NCBI GenBank assembly: GCA_025352795.1
Contig: JANXSF010000023.1
Location: 1 to 53,881, forward strand
Origin: Acidobacteriota bacterium
GTDB lineage: Bacteria > Acidobacteriota > Terriglobia > Bryobacterales > Bryobacteraceae
DNA length: 53,881 nt
Direction: 5' to 3'
How positions within the stretch are numbered: position 1 is the first letter of the stretch; the number at the start of each line of letters is the position of its first letter. Below, piece after piece: positions 15,671-23,589 of the stretch. The translations under genes and the position numbers were made by a program. The notes below the pieces were generated by a model. It saw only the letters and a program-made list of their open reading frames with translations. It was not told the origin of the DNA and ran no database searches.

Positions 15671-16549
15671 ATGCGGCTTTGTGATTTATTGACGGCAACA
15701 CTATCTGGACTCGCGATGTTGGGAACGGTCACTTGCGCCTTAGCCCAAATACCAGGGGCACGTCGGGTGGGTGGTTTTGTCCCCGGCCAGGAGAGGCCAC
15801 CGGGTGATCCTGTCCAAATTGCCCGTGGAAAAACGTTGTACGAAATTGGCTGTAGAGGCTGCCATGGGACCGACCTTAGGGGCGGTGACATGGGTGGACC
15901 CAACTTACTGCGATCTCAAGTTTCTTTGAGTGACCTGGACGGGGAATTGATCGTTCCCATCATCGAAGGCAGCCGCCAAGGGATGCCGAAAATCCCGATG
16001 AGCGTTGCCGATGCCAAAGCCACCTCAGCCTATGTTCGCAGTATCGTGGCCACCATCGGTGGACAGGGTATGCCACCTTCCATCGGGCAACTCCCTCCGA
16101 ATATCGTAGTGGGTGATGCCAAGGCCGGGCAAATTTATTTCGACAGCAAATGTGCCGCCTGCCATTCGACAAATGGTGACATGAAGGGGGGTGACTTAAA
16201 GGGAATTGCCAAGCGAATCTCCGATCCGAAGATTCTGCAAAATACCTGGGTGGCAGGCGGAGGTCGTCCCGGTCGTGGTGCTGCTGTACAGACGGCATCG
16301 AAAGCACGCATCGTCACTGCCTCCATCAACACTGCCAACGGGGATCGTTTTGAAGGGAAGTTGGTGCGCATAGATGACTTTCTGGTAACTCTGGAAATAG
16401 AAGATGGGTCGTTGAAAACTTTCCGCCGCAATGGGGACTCGCCAAAAGTGGTCGTTCGCGATCCAATGAAACCACACAGAGACTTACTACCCACTTACAC
16501 CGACAAAGACATTCACGATGTAACTGCCTATCTGGTGACCCTAAAATGA
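15671..16549 (+). CDS. Diheme cytochrome c with an inserted beta domain, partner of PQQ dehydrogenase
   Basis: 292 residues from ATG 15671, chosen over an in-frame TTG at 15647 because GAGGTGG sits just upstream and the protein then opens directly with a signal peptide (LLTATLSGLAMLGTVTCALAQ). There are two haem c sites, CRGCH (about residue 65) and CAACH (about 160). Between the second haem motif and its likely Met ligand (VRDPMKPHRDLL) lies an extra segment of about 80 residues (ARIVTASINTANGDRFEGKLVRIDDFLVTLEIEDG and on) that looks like a small beta-barrel insertion. The next gene, a PQQ dehydrogenase, overlaps the stop, so this is the likely periplasmic electron acceptor. Confidence 0.9.
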   Translation: MRLCDLLTATLSGLAMLGTVTCALAQIPGARRVGGFVPGQERPPGDPVQIARGKTLYEIGCRGCHGTDLRGGDMGGPNLLRSQVSLSDLDGELIVPIIEGSRQGMPKIPMSVADAKATSAYVRSIVATIGGQGMPPSIGQLPPNIVVGDAKAGQIYFDSKCAACHSTNGDMKGGDLKGIAKRISDPKILQNTWVAGGGRPGRGAAVQTASKARIVTASINTANGDRFEGKLVRIDDFLVTLEIEDGSLKTFRRNGDSPKVVVRDPMKPHRDLLPTYTDKDIHDVTAYLVTLK

Positions 16550-18219
16550 TGATCCGAAAACTGTTATTGTTGCTACTCTCACCGGCACTCCTGCCAGGCC
16601 AAGGAAAAGGAGTGGATCCGGCTGAACTGTTGAAACCGCTGAAAGAATCCTGGTTGACTTACAACGGTGATTACTCCGGGAAGCGTTACAGTGCGTTGAC
16701 GCAGCTAAATACGTCGAATGTGAAGCATCTTTCGCTGGCTTGGATGTCGCGTTTGACACCTGGCGCTGGTAACGCTGCAGCAGCGCGTCGTGGTGGAGCA
16801 GGGCGTGGACCCATCCTTACAACCGGGGGCGAGGGTACCGGGGAATTCGCCGCTGGTGGCGGATCTATCAAGGCCTCTGTTCTGCAAGTGGATGGCACTT
16901 TGTACTTCACCATGCCCGACAATGCGTGGGCTGTGGATGCCCTGGACGGGCGCGAACTTTGGCACTACTACTGGAGGACCAAAGGTGGAACCCACATTGG
17001 AAATCGCGGCCTGGGTATGTGGAAGAACTACCTGTTCATGGAGACTCCCGATAACTACCTTGTGTCGCTTGATGCGAAGACCGGCAAGGAACGATGGCAC
17101 AAACCCATCGCCGATCTATCGCAAGGTTATTTCTCTACGCCTGCGCCAATTGTAGCGGGGAATCACGTAATTGTGGGCACTGGTAACGACATTGATGCGC
17201 CAGGCTTTCTGCAATCATTCGATCCTGAAACGGGCGAACTGCAATGGAAGTTTTTCACGGTGCCAATGAAGCTCGGCGACCCGGGTCTGGATACTTGGGC
17301 CAGTCTGGATGCGGCACGGCATGGTGGTGGGCAAACCTGGATCCCAGGTGCTTACGATCCTGAAACAAAGCTCTACATATTTGGCACAGGCAACCCCACC
17401 CCTGCTTACACAACAGGAACTCGGGGCGAAGGGGACAATCTGTTTACATGCGCGCTCGTCGCAGTGAATGTTGAGACCGGCAAAATGGCCTGGTACTTTC
17501 AAACATCGCCACATGACATGCATGATTACGATTCTGCGCAAACCCCCATTCTGGTCGATGGCTTATTCAATGGCAGAATGAGGAAAATGGTACTAACTGC
17601 TGCCCGCAATGGTTACTTTTTCACGTTAGATAGAGTAACTGGTGAGGGTCTGGTTACCAGTAAGTACGGTATGATGACTAACTGGGCGAATGGCTTGAAT
17701 AAGTTCGGCGGCCCCAAGCGCGATCCAGGCAAGGATCCCACCGTGCCCGGCTCGCTTGTCTCACCTACTTCCGATGGCACGGTGAATTGGGAACCACCAG
17801 CTTACTCACCCGATACAGGTTTATTTTATGTTCCAGAATCCAACGCGCATTCCATGTTTTACCTGACTGATGTGGATCCACGGGGGTCAATGGGATTGGG
17901 CGGCAAGGAAGAGGTAGGCGTGGGGAGCACGGGAAACTTCCTCTCAGCAATCGACTATCGAACTGGCAAAGTAGTTTGGCGACATCAATATTACGGTGAT
18001 GGCGGAGGAGGTGGCGGATTGCTGGCAACCGCCGGGAGGCTGCTATTTGCGGGTGATGGCGCGGGCAACATAGTAGCGCACGATGCGACGAATGGTAAGC
18101 CATTATGGAACTCACGCATCGGCCGAATCACAAATGCTCCGCAGACTTACTTACTGGATGGTCACCAGTACTTACTGGTAGCAACCGGGGATATGTTGTG
18201 GTCGTTTGTGCTGAACTAA
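16546..18219 (+). CDS. PQQ-dependent dehydrogenase (quinoprotein)
   Basis: 557 residues with a signal peptide (KLLLLLLSPALLPGQG), so it is periplasmic. It is an eight-bladed propeller of the methanol/ethanol or glucose dehydrogenase type: RYSALTQLNTSNVKHLSLAW, WAVDALDGRELWHYYW, LVSLDAKTGKERWHKPI, LQSFDPETGELQWKF, and HDMHDYDSAQTPILVDG containing the probable catalytic Asp. The adjacent-cysteine disulfide of classical methanol/ethanol dehydrogenases is absent; only one Cys is visible in the mature part. Electrons should pass to the diheme cytochrome encoded just upstream (stop and start overlap by 4 nt). Substrate is probably an alcohol or sugar. PQQ synthesis genes are not in the window. Confidence 0.92.
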   Translation: MMIRKLLLLLLSPALLPGQGKGVDPAELLKPLKESWLTYNGDYSGKRYSALTQLNTSNVKHLSLAWMSRLTPGAGNAAAARRGGAGRGPILTTGGEGTGEFAAGGGSIKASVLQVDGTLYFTMPDNAWAVDALDGRELWHYYWRTKGGTHIGNRGLGMWKNYLFMETPDNYLVSLDAKTGKERWHKPIADLSQGYFSTPAPIVAGNHVIVGTGNDIDAPGFLQSFDPETGELQWKFFTVPMKLGDPGLDTWASLDAARHGGGQTWIPGAYDPETKLYIFGTGNPTPAYTTGTRGEGDNLFTCALVAVNVETGKMAWYFQTSPHDMHDYDSAQTPILVDGLFNGRMRKMVLTAARNGYFFTLDRVTGEGLVTSKYGMMTNWANGLNKFGGPKRDPGKDPTVPGSLVSPTSDGTVNWEPPAYSPDTGLFYVPESNAHSMFYLTDVDPRGSMGLGGKEEVGVGSTGNFLSAIDYRTGKVVWRHQYYGDGGGGGGLLATAGRLLFAGDGAGNIVAHDATNGKPLWNSRIGRITNAPQTYLLDGHQYLLVATGDMLWSFVLN

Positions 18220-18284
18220 CCCGTATACTGAGCAGAGATTTATCCGCAGATGACGCAGATAGCACTAAGCAACTGCTTTTGTCA

Positions 18285-18524
18285 TCATGAATCGCGTGAC
18301 TCCCTGACCAGCAGCTTTGCGTTGACAGCTTCTTTATCAGAAAGCATTCCACGGACCTGTTTCATCAGAGCCAAACGCGATTTGCGGGATTTCGTATCGT
18401 GCTGTCGAAGGTAGTCGGCCACTGCCTGATTGATGATCCCGGAAAAGTCTTTTTCACCACGAGCCACAGCCAAGGCGTTCAGCTTTTCGCGATATTCGGG
18501 CTTTAACTCAATGGTCGTCCGCAT
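18285..18524 (-). CDS. Ribbon-helix-helix antitoxin-like protein without visible toxin
   Basis: 79 residues. The N-terminus MRTTIELKPEYREKLNALAVARGEKDFSGIINQAVADYLRQ is a classical ribbon-helix-helix DNA-binding fold (strand, helix A, helix B) of the CopG/Arc type. The C-terminus is a basic, charged tail. SD (GAGGGG) is present. It is the last gene of the minus-strand group, 13 nt after the Cys-rich 225-residue protein. No PIN, RelE or MazF partner follows; the 65 nt to the convergent PQQ gene are too short for one. It may be an orphan antitoxin or a regulator of its own operon. Confidence 0.75.
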   Translation of the reverse strand: MRTTIELKPEYREKLNALAVARGEKDFSGIINQAVADYLRQHDTKSRKSRLALMKQVRGMLSDKEAVNAKLLVRESRDS

Positions 18525-18537
18525 AAACTATTTCCCC

Positions 18538-19215
18538 TCACTTCGTCTTGGACCGACTCGACTCCAACACTCTTGCTGCTCGTGCCGGATTAAAAACTCC
18601 GCAACTGCAAAATCGCGTCATATAAGTCGCTGCTTCGGCTGGAGTTCGGCGACCTTCTTTTACCCAATCGATCATCTTTTTCGCCATGGAATGGCTCACC
18701 ATTCCGTGGCCGCACATTGTGCTTAATTCTAATACTTGCGAGTTAGGAAGTAACTCAGTCTTACCCTCAAACCCTAACGAATACCCAACACTATGACGTG
18801 GTGTGCCAGCGTTTAAACAAATTTCTTCTGCCGTATCGACGTCCGTTGAAATGTTGATACTCATCCCCAAATCTGCCTGCTTGACCGCCTTGAAAAACTC
18901 TTCGGCAGCAGTGCGGTTGTCGAATACTGCGGCCACTGTAGTCGGGGCGTCCAGACCCTTCACCACCGCATCCAGATCGGGCGTCATGTCGCGATTCCAG
19001 TGCGACGTCGGGTCCATGTCGGTCGATGGCCGCAGGCAGCCGCCATGCCGTGCATCGCCCAAGTTCACCGGCTTAAAGGGAATGGCCATCTCTAAAAACT
19101 TGCGAAGCTTTTCCAGCGCACCTTCATCGTTCTTGCCACGACTGCAAATGGCGAAGACAATAATATCGTCCCGAAAGCTATCCGCATTTCCATAGCGATG
19201 CAGAGTGTTTGTCAT
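18538..19215 (-). CDS. Cys-rich protein of unknown function, partner of 4Fe-4S protein
   Basis: Function not recognised. 225 residues, no signal peptide, no membrane helix. The N-terminal part (DDIIVFAICSRGKNDEGALEKLRKFLEMAIPFKPVNLGDARHGGCLRP) looks like an alpha/beta domain. The C-terminal third has cysteines clustered in ELSTMCGHGMVSHSMAKKMIDWVKEGRRTPAEAATYMTRFCSCGVFNPARAARVL: TMCGHGM, then FCSCG, plus two His. This could bind an Fe-S cluster or other metal. It starts on the ATGA overlap with the stop of the ferredoxin-like gene, so the two are translationally coupled and probably work as subunits. Confidence 0.8.
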   Translation of the reverse strand: MTNTLHRYGNADSFRDDIIVFAICSRGKNDEGALEKLRKFLEMAIPFKPVNLGDARHGGCLRPSTDMDPTSHWNRDMTPDLDAVVKGLDAPTTVAAVFDNRTAAEEFFKAVKQADLGMSINISTDVDTAEEICLNAGTPRHSVGYSLGFEGKTELLPNSQVLELSTMCGHGMVSHSMAKKMIDWVKEGRRTPAEAATYMTRFCSCGVFNPARAARVLESSRSKTK

Positions 19216-20033
19216 TTTGCAGCAACCTCTTTATTCGTAATGCGACCCAGACCCGCATTTGTCTTTGCGCGTTCAATGTTGTAACCCAGGCGTTCCAGCA
19301 CGGGACGCACCACATTTTCGTCACCATTCTCATCGCACTTTACACCCACGCCCAGCACCACAACCGTATCCACTTGCTTTTCCACTTGATGCACAACGTT
19401 GATGATTTCTTCGACGCGCGATACAGCCACTTTGATTTCCAGAATCGCCGAAAGCACCTTTTCATTGAGGATATCTTCACGAATTTTGCCGGTCTTGGTA
19501 TCGGTCATCAGCGTTGTCACTGGATTCTTCTTTTCAAAATCCACGCCAATCTTAGCCAGTGCCATACTCATTTTTTCGATTTCGTAGAAGCGCGTTCCCA
19601 AACCTGGTCGCCCAAATTCAATGGTGAAACCCACCTCACCCACTTTTACGCGACCGCTGATGTCGTTCGTCTTCACCTCTTCCGTACCGCGACCCTCAAT
19701 GCCTGTCGATTCATGCGGCACTCGTGGATCAGAAAAAGCGCGACGCACAACGCGCGGCCATTCCAGCTTGTCTGGCTCAAAAGCGGCAGTGGGGCAAACG
19801 TCAGGTTCCGGGTCGAAACGCAGGCGCATCATAGAAAAGATCTTGCGCATACCCCGCACCAGCGTGGGATTCAAATGCTCTTGACTTAGCCCGTTGTAAC
19901 AGGAAAAACATTCCACGCATTCATCACGATCAATGGTGGAGCGCTTGGTTGCGGGATCAACATAAATGGCGCCCATAGGGCAGACATAAGTGCAATTGCC
20001 GCAGGCAACGCATTTGTCGGGATTAATGTACAT
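19212..20033 (-). CDS. 4Fe-4S ferredoxin-domain protein with unknown C-terminal domain
   Basis: 273 residues from ATG at 20033, chosen because GGGAGG lies 8 nt upstream; an upstream in-frame ATG would lengthen the overlap with the MFS gene. The first cluster motif is standard (CVACGNCTYVCP near residue 8). The second is split: CVECFSC near residue 42 is separated by 34 residues from its likely fourth ligand in PDVCP. The remaining about 190 residues (SGRVKVGEVGFTIEFGRPGLGTRFYEIEKMSMALAKIGVDFEKKNP...) belong to no family I can name; VAVSRVEEIINVVHQVEKQVDTVVVLGVGVK looks like an alpha/beta fold. It overlaps the transporter gene by 11 nt and the 225-residue partner by 4 nt. Confidence 0.85.
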   Translation of the reverse strand: MYINPDKCVACGNCTYVCPMGAIYVDPATKRSTIDRDECVECFSCYNGLSQEHLNPTLVRGMRKIFSMMRLRFDPEPDVCPTAAFEPDKLEWPRVVRRAFSDPRVPHESTGIEGRGTEEVKTNDISGRVKVGEVGFTIEFGRPGLGTRFYEIEKMSMALAKIGVDFEKKNPVTTLMTDTKTGKIREDILNEKVLSAILEIKVAVSRVEEIINVVHQVEKQVDTVVVLGVGVKCDENGDENVVRPVLERLGYNIERAKTNAGLGRITNKEVAAK

Positions 20034-21264
20034 TCTGTGCCTCCCGCGGGAAGATCTCCCGAGTCGCATCGATCATCCCATAAAGCAGCGCACCGGTAAG
20101 GCATAGCGCGGATGCCACCACAAAGGGGACATTCCAGCCATGGAGACCTACAAGGTAGGCAAGAATCATAGGGGAGATCGCGCCTCCTATGTTACCGCAG
20201 GTGTTCATCACAGCGGATACGGAACCGGCGTAATCGCCACCAATGTCCAGCGGCACAGCCCAGGAAACTCCAACGGTGAGTTCCAGCCCAAACATGGCCA
20301 GGCATGTGAAGACCACACAAAGGTAGGGGTCAGGGGTAAAAGTGGCGGGTAAAATACTTGCCGATGCTAACAGGAAACCGGACATGCCCACGCTGCGACG
20401 GGCCATTTTCAGATCTCCTGTGCGCTTAGCAATAAAATCGGAAAGCAAGCCGCCCACTAAATCGCCAACTGTGCCAGCAAGTAACGGCAGCATGGCGTAA
20501 AAGCCCATCTGCTTGAGGTTGAAGCCACGCGCCTTGTTTAAGTAAGTGGGTAACCAATCCTGATAAACGGCGATGCAGTAGCCATAACAGAAGTACATCA
20601 GGGCAAGGGTCCATAGAGTTGAACTTCGTAGGATGAACTTCCAAGGCGTTGCTGTCACACGCTGTTTTGGTGGGCCGAGTGACGCCTCTATTAGTTGCAG
20701 CTCCGCTTGATTGACGGAAGCGTGTTCCTGCGGTGTATCGCGATACCAGTAATACCAAACGGCTGCCCACACAATGCCCAGCGATCCAAACATCCAGAAC
20801 GGCGAGCGCCAACCCCAGATGCCAATCATTGCTACCACAATGGGCGGTGTGAACGCCTGTCCCAATCGTGACCCGGCGTGTGTGATGCCTTGCGCATAAC
20901 CGCGCTCCGACGGCAGCATCCAACGGGAAAGGCTGCGTGTGGCAATGGGAAACGCTCCAGCTTCGCCAACCCCAAACAGGAAGCGGCACATCAGCATTTG
21001 TGATGCGCCGAATGTCATAGCTGTAAGTGAAGTAAATAGACTCCACCAACAAACAATGAGCGGCAGCGCGCGTCGTGGACCGATCTTATCGCCCAGCCAG
21101 GCACCAGGGATCTGAAATAAGGAATATCCCCAACGAAAGGCGCTAAGAATGCTGCCAACCATCACCAATGAGATGCCCAGTTCTTTTTGAATGGAGGGCA
21201 TGGCCGAAGCGATCACCACACGATCCATGTAAGTGATCATGTAAGCAATAACTGTAAGCCACAA
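20023..21264 (-). CDS. MFS transporter, anion:cation symporter-like family
   Basis: At least 413 residues with about 12 transmembrane helices. The first loop signature GAWLGDKIGPRR and the stretch RFLFGVGEAGAFPIATRSLSRWMLPSERGYAQGITHAGSRLGQAFTPP are typical of the ACS family (hexuronate, glucarate, galactarate and phthalate-type transporters), so an organic anion substrate is likely. The listed start is TTG 21264. The frame continues upstream without a stop through KPTRTRHLVLW, a natural N-terminus for this family, and a CTG at 21294 would give exactly MKPTRTRHLVLW. The gene is 38 nt downstream of the asparaginase and overlaps the ferredoxin gene by 11 nt. Confidence 0.88.
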   Translation of the reverse strand: MWLTVIAYMITYMDRVVIASAMPSIQKELGISLVMVGSILSAFRWGYSLFQIPGAWLGDKIGPRRALPLIVCWWSLFTSLTAMTFGASQMLMCRFLFGVGEAGAFPIATRSLSRWMLPSERGYAQGITHAGSRLGQAFTPPIVVAMIGIWGWRSPFWMFGSLGIVWAAVWYYWYRDTPQEHASVNQAELQLIEASLGPPKQRVTATPWKFILRSSTLWTLALMYFCYGYCIAVYQDWLPTYLNKARGFNLKQMGFYAMLPLLAGTVGDLVGGLLSDFIAKRTGDLKMARRSVGMSGFLLASASILPATFTPDPYLCVVFTCLAMFGLELTVGVSWAVPLDIGGDYAGSVSAVMNTCGNIGGAISPMILAYLVGLHGWNVPFVVASALCLTGALLYGMIDATREIFPREAQNVH

Positions 21265-21302
21265 GACTAGGTGGCGGGTCCGTGTGGGTTTCAGATTAGC
21301 GC

Positions 21303-22370
21303 CTACTTACGCTCAAACAAAAAGACACACTCTTCCAACCGCGACTTACCGCCATCATTCACAGCGAACTTAGGCGATGTAAATCCTTGACTGCTTCTCC
21401 GTCCGCTCCACAGCGCAGCCCCGGCATAGACACCATCTTTTCGCAATGCGTAGAAGTTAATATCGAACTTAGCCAGCTCTGTCATGTTGTTGTTGTAGTT
21501 CCGCGCAATGCGCTTTAACGTGTCCAGACAGGCATCTTTTGGGGACATACCATGACGCATATTTTCCACAATCGTATGAGCCCCACACACGCGAATGTTT
21601 TCTTCACCTAAGCCGGTAGACCCCGCCGCGCCTGTATCCTGATCCACAAACAAACCGGCACCGATGATAGGAGAATCACCCACGCGCCCTGGGATTTTCC
21701 AGGCCAGACCACTGGTTGTTGTGGTTCCGGACATTTCACCTTTGCCATTGAGCGCCAGGCAATTGATGGTGCCTGTTGGTGGGTACATTGCCTTGAACTC
21801 CGCCCAGGCAAGCAGTTGATCGTCCACTTCCGGGAACAGCGTTTTCAAACGAGCCGATGGTTTGCCCATGCTCCCGTTCCAATTGCTTGAGCCACGCTTC
21901 CACACCAGCCAGGCCAGTCGCGATTTTTCGGTCAACAAGTCTTCTTCTTTAAAGCCGTAAGACTTGGCGAAGCGAAGCGCATTATCGCCCACCAACATGA
22001 TGTGCTTCGTTTCTTCCATCACCAGACGGGCCACCTTTGAAGGTGTTTTAATATTGCGGATAGAACCTACCGAACCAGCGCGGCGGGTAGGCCCATGCAT
22101 CACACTGGCGTCCAGTTCCACAACCCCTTCTTCATTGGGCAATCCGCCATAGCCCACTGAGTTATCTTCCGGGTCCAACTCATTCACATTGACGCCTGCA
22201 ATCACAGCGTCCAGTGTATCTTTGCCACGTTCCAAGTGAGCCATGGCCACTTCACAACAAGTGAGTCCGTTGGCGCTGGAAATAACTATGTTCTTGGGGC
22301 TTTGCGCTGCTACTTGTGAAGCTGCGCCGAGGGCCGTTGAGGCCGATAATAACGATCTTCTAGAAAGCAT
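21303..22370 (-). CDS. N4-(beta-N-acetylglucosaminyl)-L-asparaginase-like Ntn hydrolase, Tat-exported
   Basis: 355 residues. The N-terminus (MLSRRSLLSASTALGAASQVAAQ) is a twin-arginine signal, so export is likely. The core is an isoaspartyl peptidase/aspartylglucosaminidase Ntn hydrolase: LDAVIAGVNVNELDPEDNSVGYGGLPNEEGVVELDASVMHG, then the autoproteolysis and nucleophile region PTGTINCLALNGKGEMSGTTTTSGLAWKIPGRVGDSPIIGAGLFVD. The Thr after PTG is the expected new N-terminus of the beta chain. It would hydrolyse the GlcNAc-Asn linkage or a similar beta-aspartyl amide. It leads the minus-strand group with the MFS transporter and the Fe-S module, so its product could feed the transporter. Confidence 0.9.
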   Translation of the reverse strand: MLSRRSLLSASTALGAASQVAAQSPKNIVISSANGLTCCEVAMAHLERGKDTLDAVIAGVNVNELDPEDNSVGYGGLPNEEGVVELDASVMHGPTRRAGSVGSIRNIKTPSKVARLVMEETKHIMLVGDNALRFAKSYGFKEEDLLTEKSRLAWLVWKRGSSNWNGSMGKPSARLKTLFPEVDDQLLAWAEFKAMYPPTGTINCLALNGKGEMSGTTTTSGLAWKIPGRVGDSPIIGAGLFVDQDTGAAGSTGLGEENIRVCGAHTIVENMRHGMSPKDACLDTLKRIARNYNNNMTELAKFDINFYALRKDGVYAGAALWSGRRSSQGFTSPKFAVNDGGKSRLEECVFLFERK

Positions 22371-22414
22371 TTTGGTTCTCCTTTCCGCTGATGCACAATT
22401 ATACTGGAGAGGCT

Positions 22415-22807
22415 ATGACACGTGGCATTGTAATTTTTCTGATTCTGGCAGTGACCCTGTTTCCTCAAAGCAAGAAGAAACCACCGAAGCCCCCAGACAT
22501 CATGATAGTGATGCCGGTGATCCGTAACGAAGGTGGCGTGATCACATTCGACAGTAAAGTGGCCAACAGCTCTAAAAAACCGATCAAAGCGATGATCCTG
22601 ATCATTGATTTCCTAGGGCCGAACAAAGAGCTGCTAACCACATGGCGCGGACCCATTGAATCGGAATTGCTGAAGCCCGGGGAAGAGGCCGAGTTTGCAT
22701 TGCAAGTCAAGGCTCCTCAAAAAGCCGTCTCCATTCGATTCAACGCCTCTGACGCCGATGGTCGGGATTTGCGGATCGACAATTCCGGCCCATTTCCCAT
22801 TGAGTAA
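22415..22807 (+). CDS. Small exported protein with a single beta-sandwich-like domain
   Basis: 130 residues from ATG 22415, favoured over ATG 22391 because GGAGAGG directly precedes it. It starts with a signal peptide (RGIVIFLILAVTLFPQS), then a Lys/Pro-rich stretch. The body, GGVITFDSKVANSSKKPIKAMILIIDFLGPNKELLTTWRGPIESELLKPGEEAEFALQVKAPQKAVSIRFNASDADGRDLRI, looks like an FxLYD or Ig-like fold: strand, N-S-S-K-K-P-I, a phi-phi-D-phi strand, then LKPGEEAEF. No known role. Divergent from the asparaginase, sharing a 44-nt spacer with a TATACT element. Confidence 0.75.
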   Translation: MTRGIVIFLILAVTLFPQSKKKPPKPPDIMIVMPVIRNEGGVITFDSKVANSSKKPIKAMILIIDFLGPNKELLTTWRGPIESELLKPGEEAEFALQVKAPQKAVSIRFNASDADGRDLRIDNSGPFPIE

Positions 22808-22819
22808 CCTCCCACATAA

Positions 22820-22837
22820 TTTACAACCTTTTTACAA
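22820..22837 (+). promoter_or_regulatory. Tandem TTTACAA half-sites, candidate OmpR-type operator
   Basis: TTTACAA occurs at 22820-22826 and again at 22831-22837, so the starts are 11 bp apart on the same face of the helix. Two direct 7-bp half-sites at 11-bp spacing are the typical binding layout of OmpR/PhoB winged-helix proteins. The site lies 43 bp upstream of the gene for exactly such a DNA-binding domain, which suggests autoregulation (inference). Confidence 0.5.
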
Positions 22838-22879
22838 GTTGGAAACGACCTCTAAGGTATAACACCGTAATATCGACCT

Positions 22880-23242
22880 ATGAGCACCACGGGCCTATAC
22901 CAAGATCAACACCTGGAAATCAACCTTCCCCAAGCAATGGTGTCGGTAGATGAACAGCGGTTAATACTAACCCGCAAAGAGTTTGAACTCCTTGCCATGC
23001 TATCGGCGAACGAAGGGGAAATTCTTCCTCGGAATGTTTTATTAGACAGGATTTGGGGTTACAGCGAGGAGATCCGAACCCGCACCCTGGATGTGCACAT
23101 TCGCAGGTTACGGAAAAAGCTGGGGTTATACGGGGATAGTTACATTCAGACGATTTTTGGAGTTGGTTATCGTTTCCAGAGGTTTCGTGAACCTAGAGCG
23201 CTAATCAGCTACCAATCGCCTCTTTTTGCAGCGACGGCTTAG
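22880..23242 (+). CDS. Stand-alone OmpR/PhoB-type winged-helix DNA-binding protein
   Basis: 120 residues consisting almost only of a Trans_reg_C winged helix: QRLILTRKEFELLAMLSANEGEILPRNVLLDRIWGYSEEIRTRTLDVHIRRLRKKLG, then GDSYIQTIFGVGYRFQ, the wing hairpin. There is no receiver domain and no phosphoacceptor Asp, so it is not a conventional response regulator. No histidine kinase is nearby. TAATAT at 22868-22873 lies 6 nt before the ATG and no SD is present, which fits a leaderless message. The stop overlaps the convergent mazF stop by four bases. Confidence 0.9.
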   Translation: MSTTGLYQDQHLEINLPQAMVSVDEQRLILTRKEFELLAMLSANEGEILPRNVLLDRIWGYSEEIRTRTLDVHIRRLRKKLGLYGDSYIQTIFGVGYRFQRFREPRALISYQSPLFAATA

Positions 23243-23589
23243 GGTAAGGACATCGCCAACCGCAACCCCGCATCCACCGCAGCGCTTAAACGGGGCGGGA
23301 TATTGCCCACCTGCTCAGTGAGCGAAGCGCGGTCCAGGGTGAATAGCTGAGATACGTTCACAACTGAATCTTTTTCTAATCCACAAGTGCCCCGAGGCAC
23401 CAAGACATTGCCAGGGGCATCAGCCAATTTTAAATTAGTGGAGAAGATCACAGCGATCACGGTAGACAGTCTACTGCGATTAAATCGTTCCGACTGAATG
23501 ATCAAAACCGGTCTTCTATGGCCAGGTTCTGATCCCCTTGGTTCGGGCATATTTGCCCACCAAACCTCTCCCCGACTCAATGAAATCAC
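23239..23589 (-). CDS. mazF: MazF/PemK family endoribonuclease toxin
   Basis: 116 residues. RGEVWWANMPEPRGSEPGHRRPVLIIQSERFNRSRLSTVIAVIFSTNL is the MazF/PemK core (RGdvw, G-S-E-x-G-x-x-RPVLIIQ), and the C-terminal half has NVLVPRGTCGLEKDSVVNVSQLFTLDR. Members cut mRNA at short sequences and are held inactive by the antitoxin. The start ATG overlaps the antitoxin stop (ATGA), the standard arrangement for coupled synthesis. The conserved Arg and Ser/Thr positions of the active groove are present, so it looks functional. Confidence 0.93.
   Translation of the reverse strand: MISLSRGEVWWANMPEPRGSEPGHRRPVLIIQSERFNRSRLSTVIAVIFSTNLKLADAPGNVLVPRGTCGLEKDSVVNVSQLFTLDRASLTEQVGNIPPRLSAAVDAGLRLAMSLP

Noticed and set aside
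15435-15701. 88-codon minus and 63-codon plus frames in the FAH-cytochrome gap
   Set aside because: No SD, no conservation signal, both overlap each other and the cytochrome signal peptide.
19209-19889. 226-codon plus-strand frame across the Fe-S protein gene
   Set aside because: Fully antisense to a gene with Fe-S motifs and SD; composition rich in His and Phe, no family features.
20426-21052. 208-codon minus-strand frame inside the MFS transporter gene
   Set aside because: Overlaps the transporter in another frame and has no membrane pattern or motifs.
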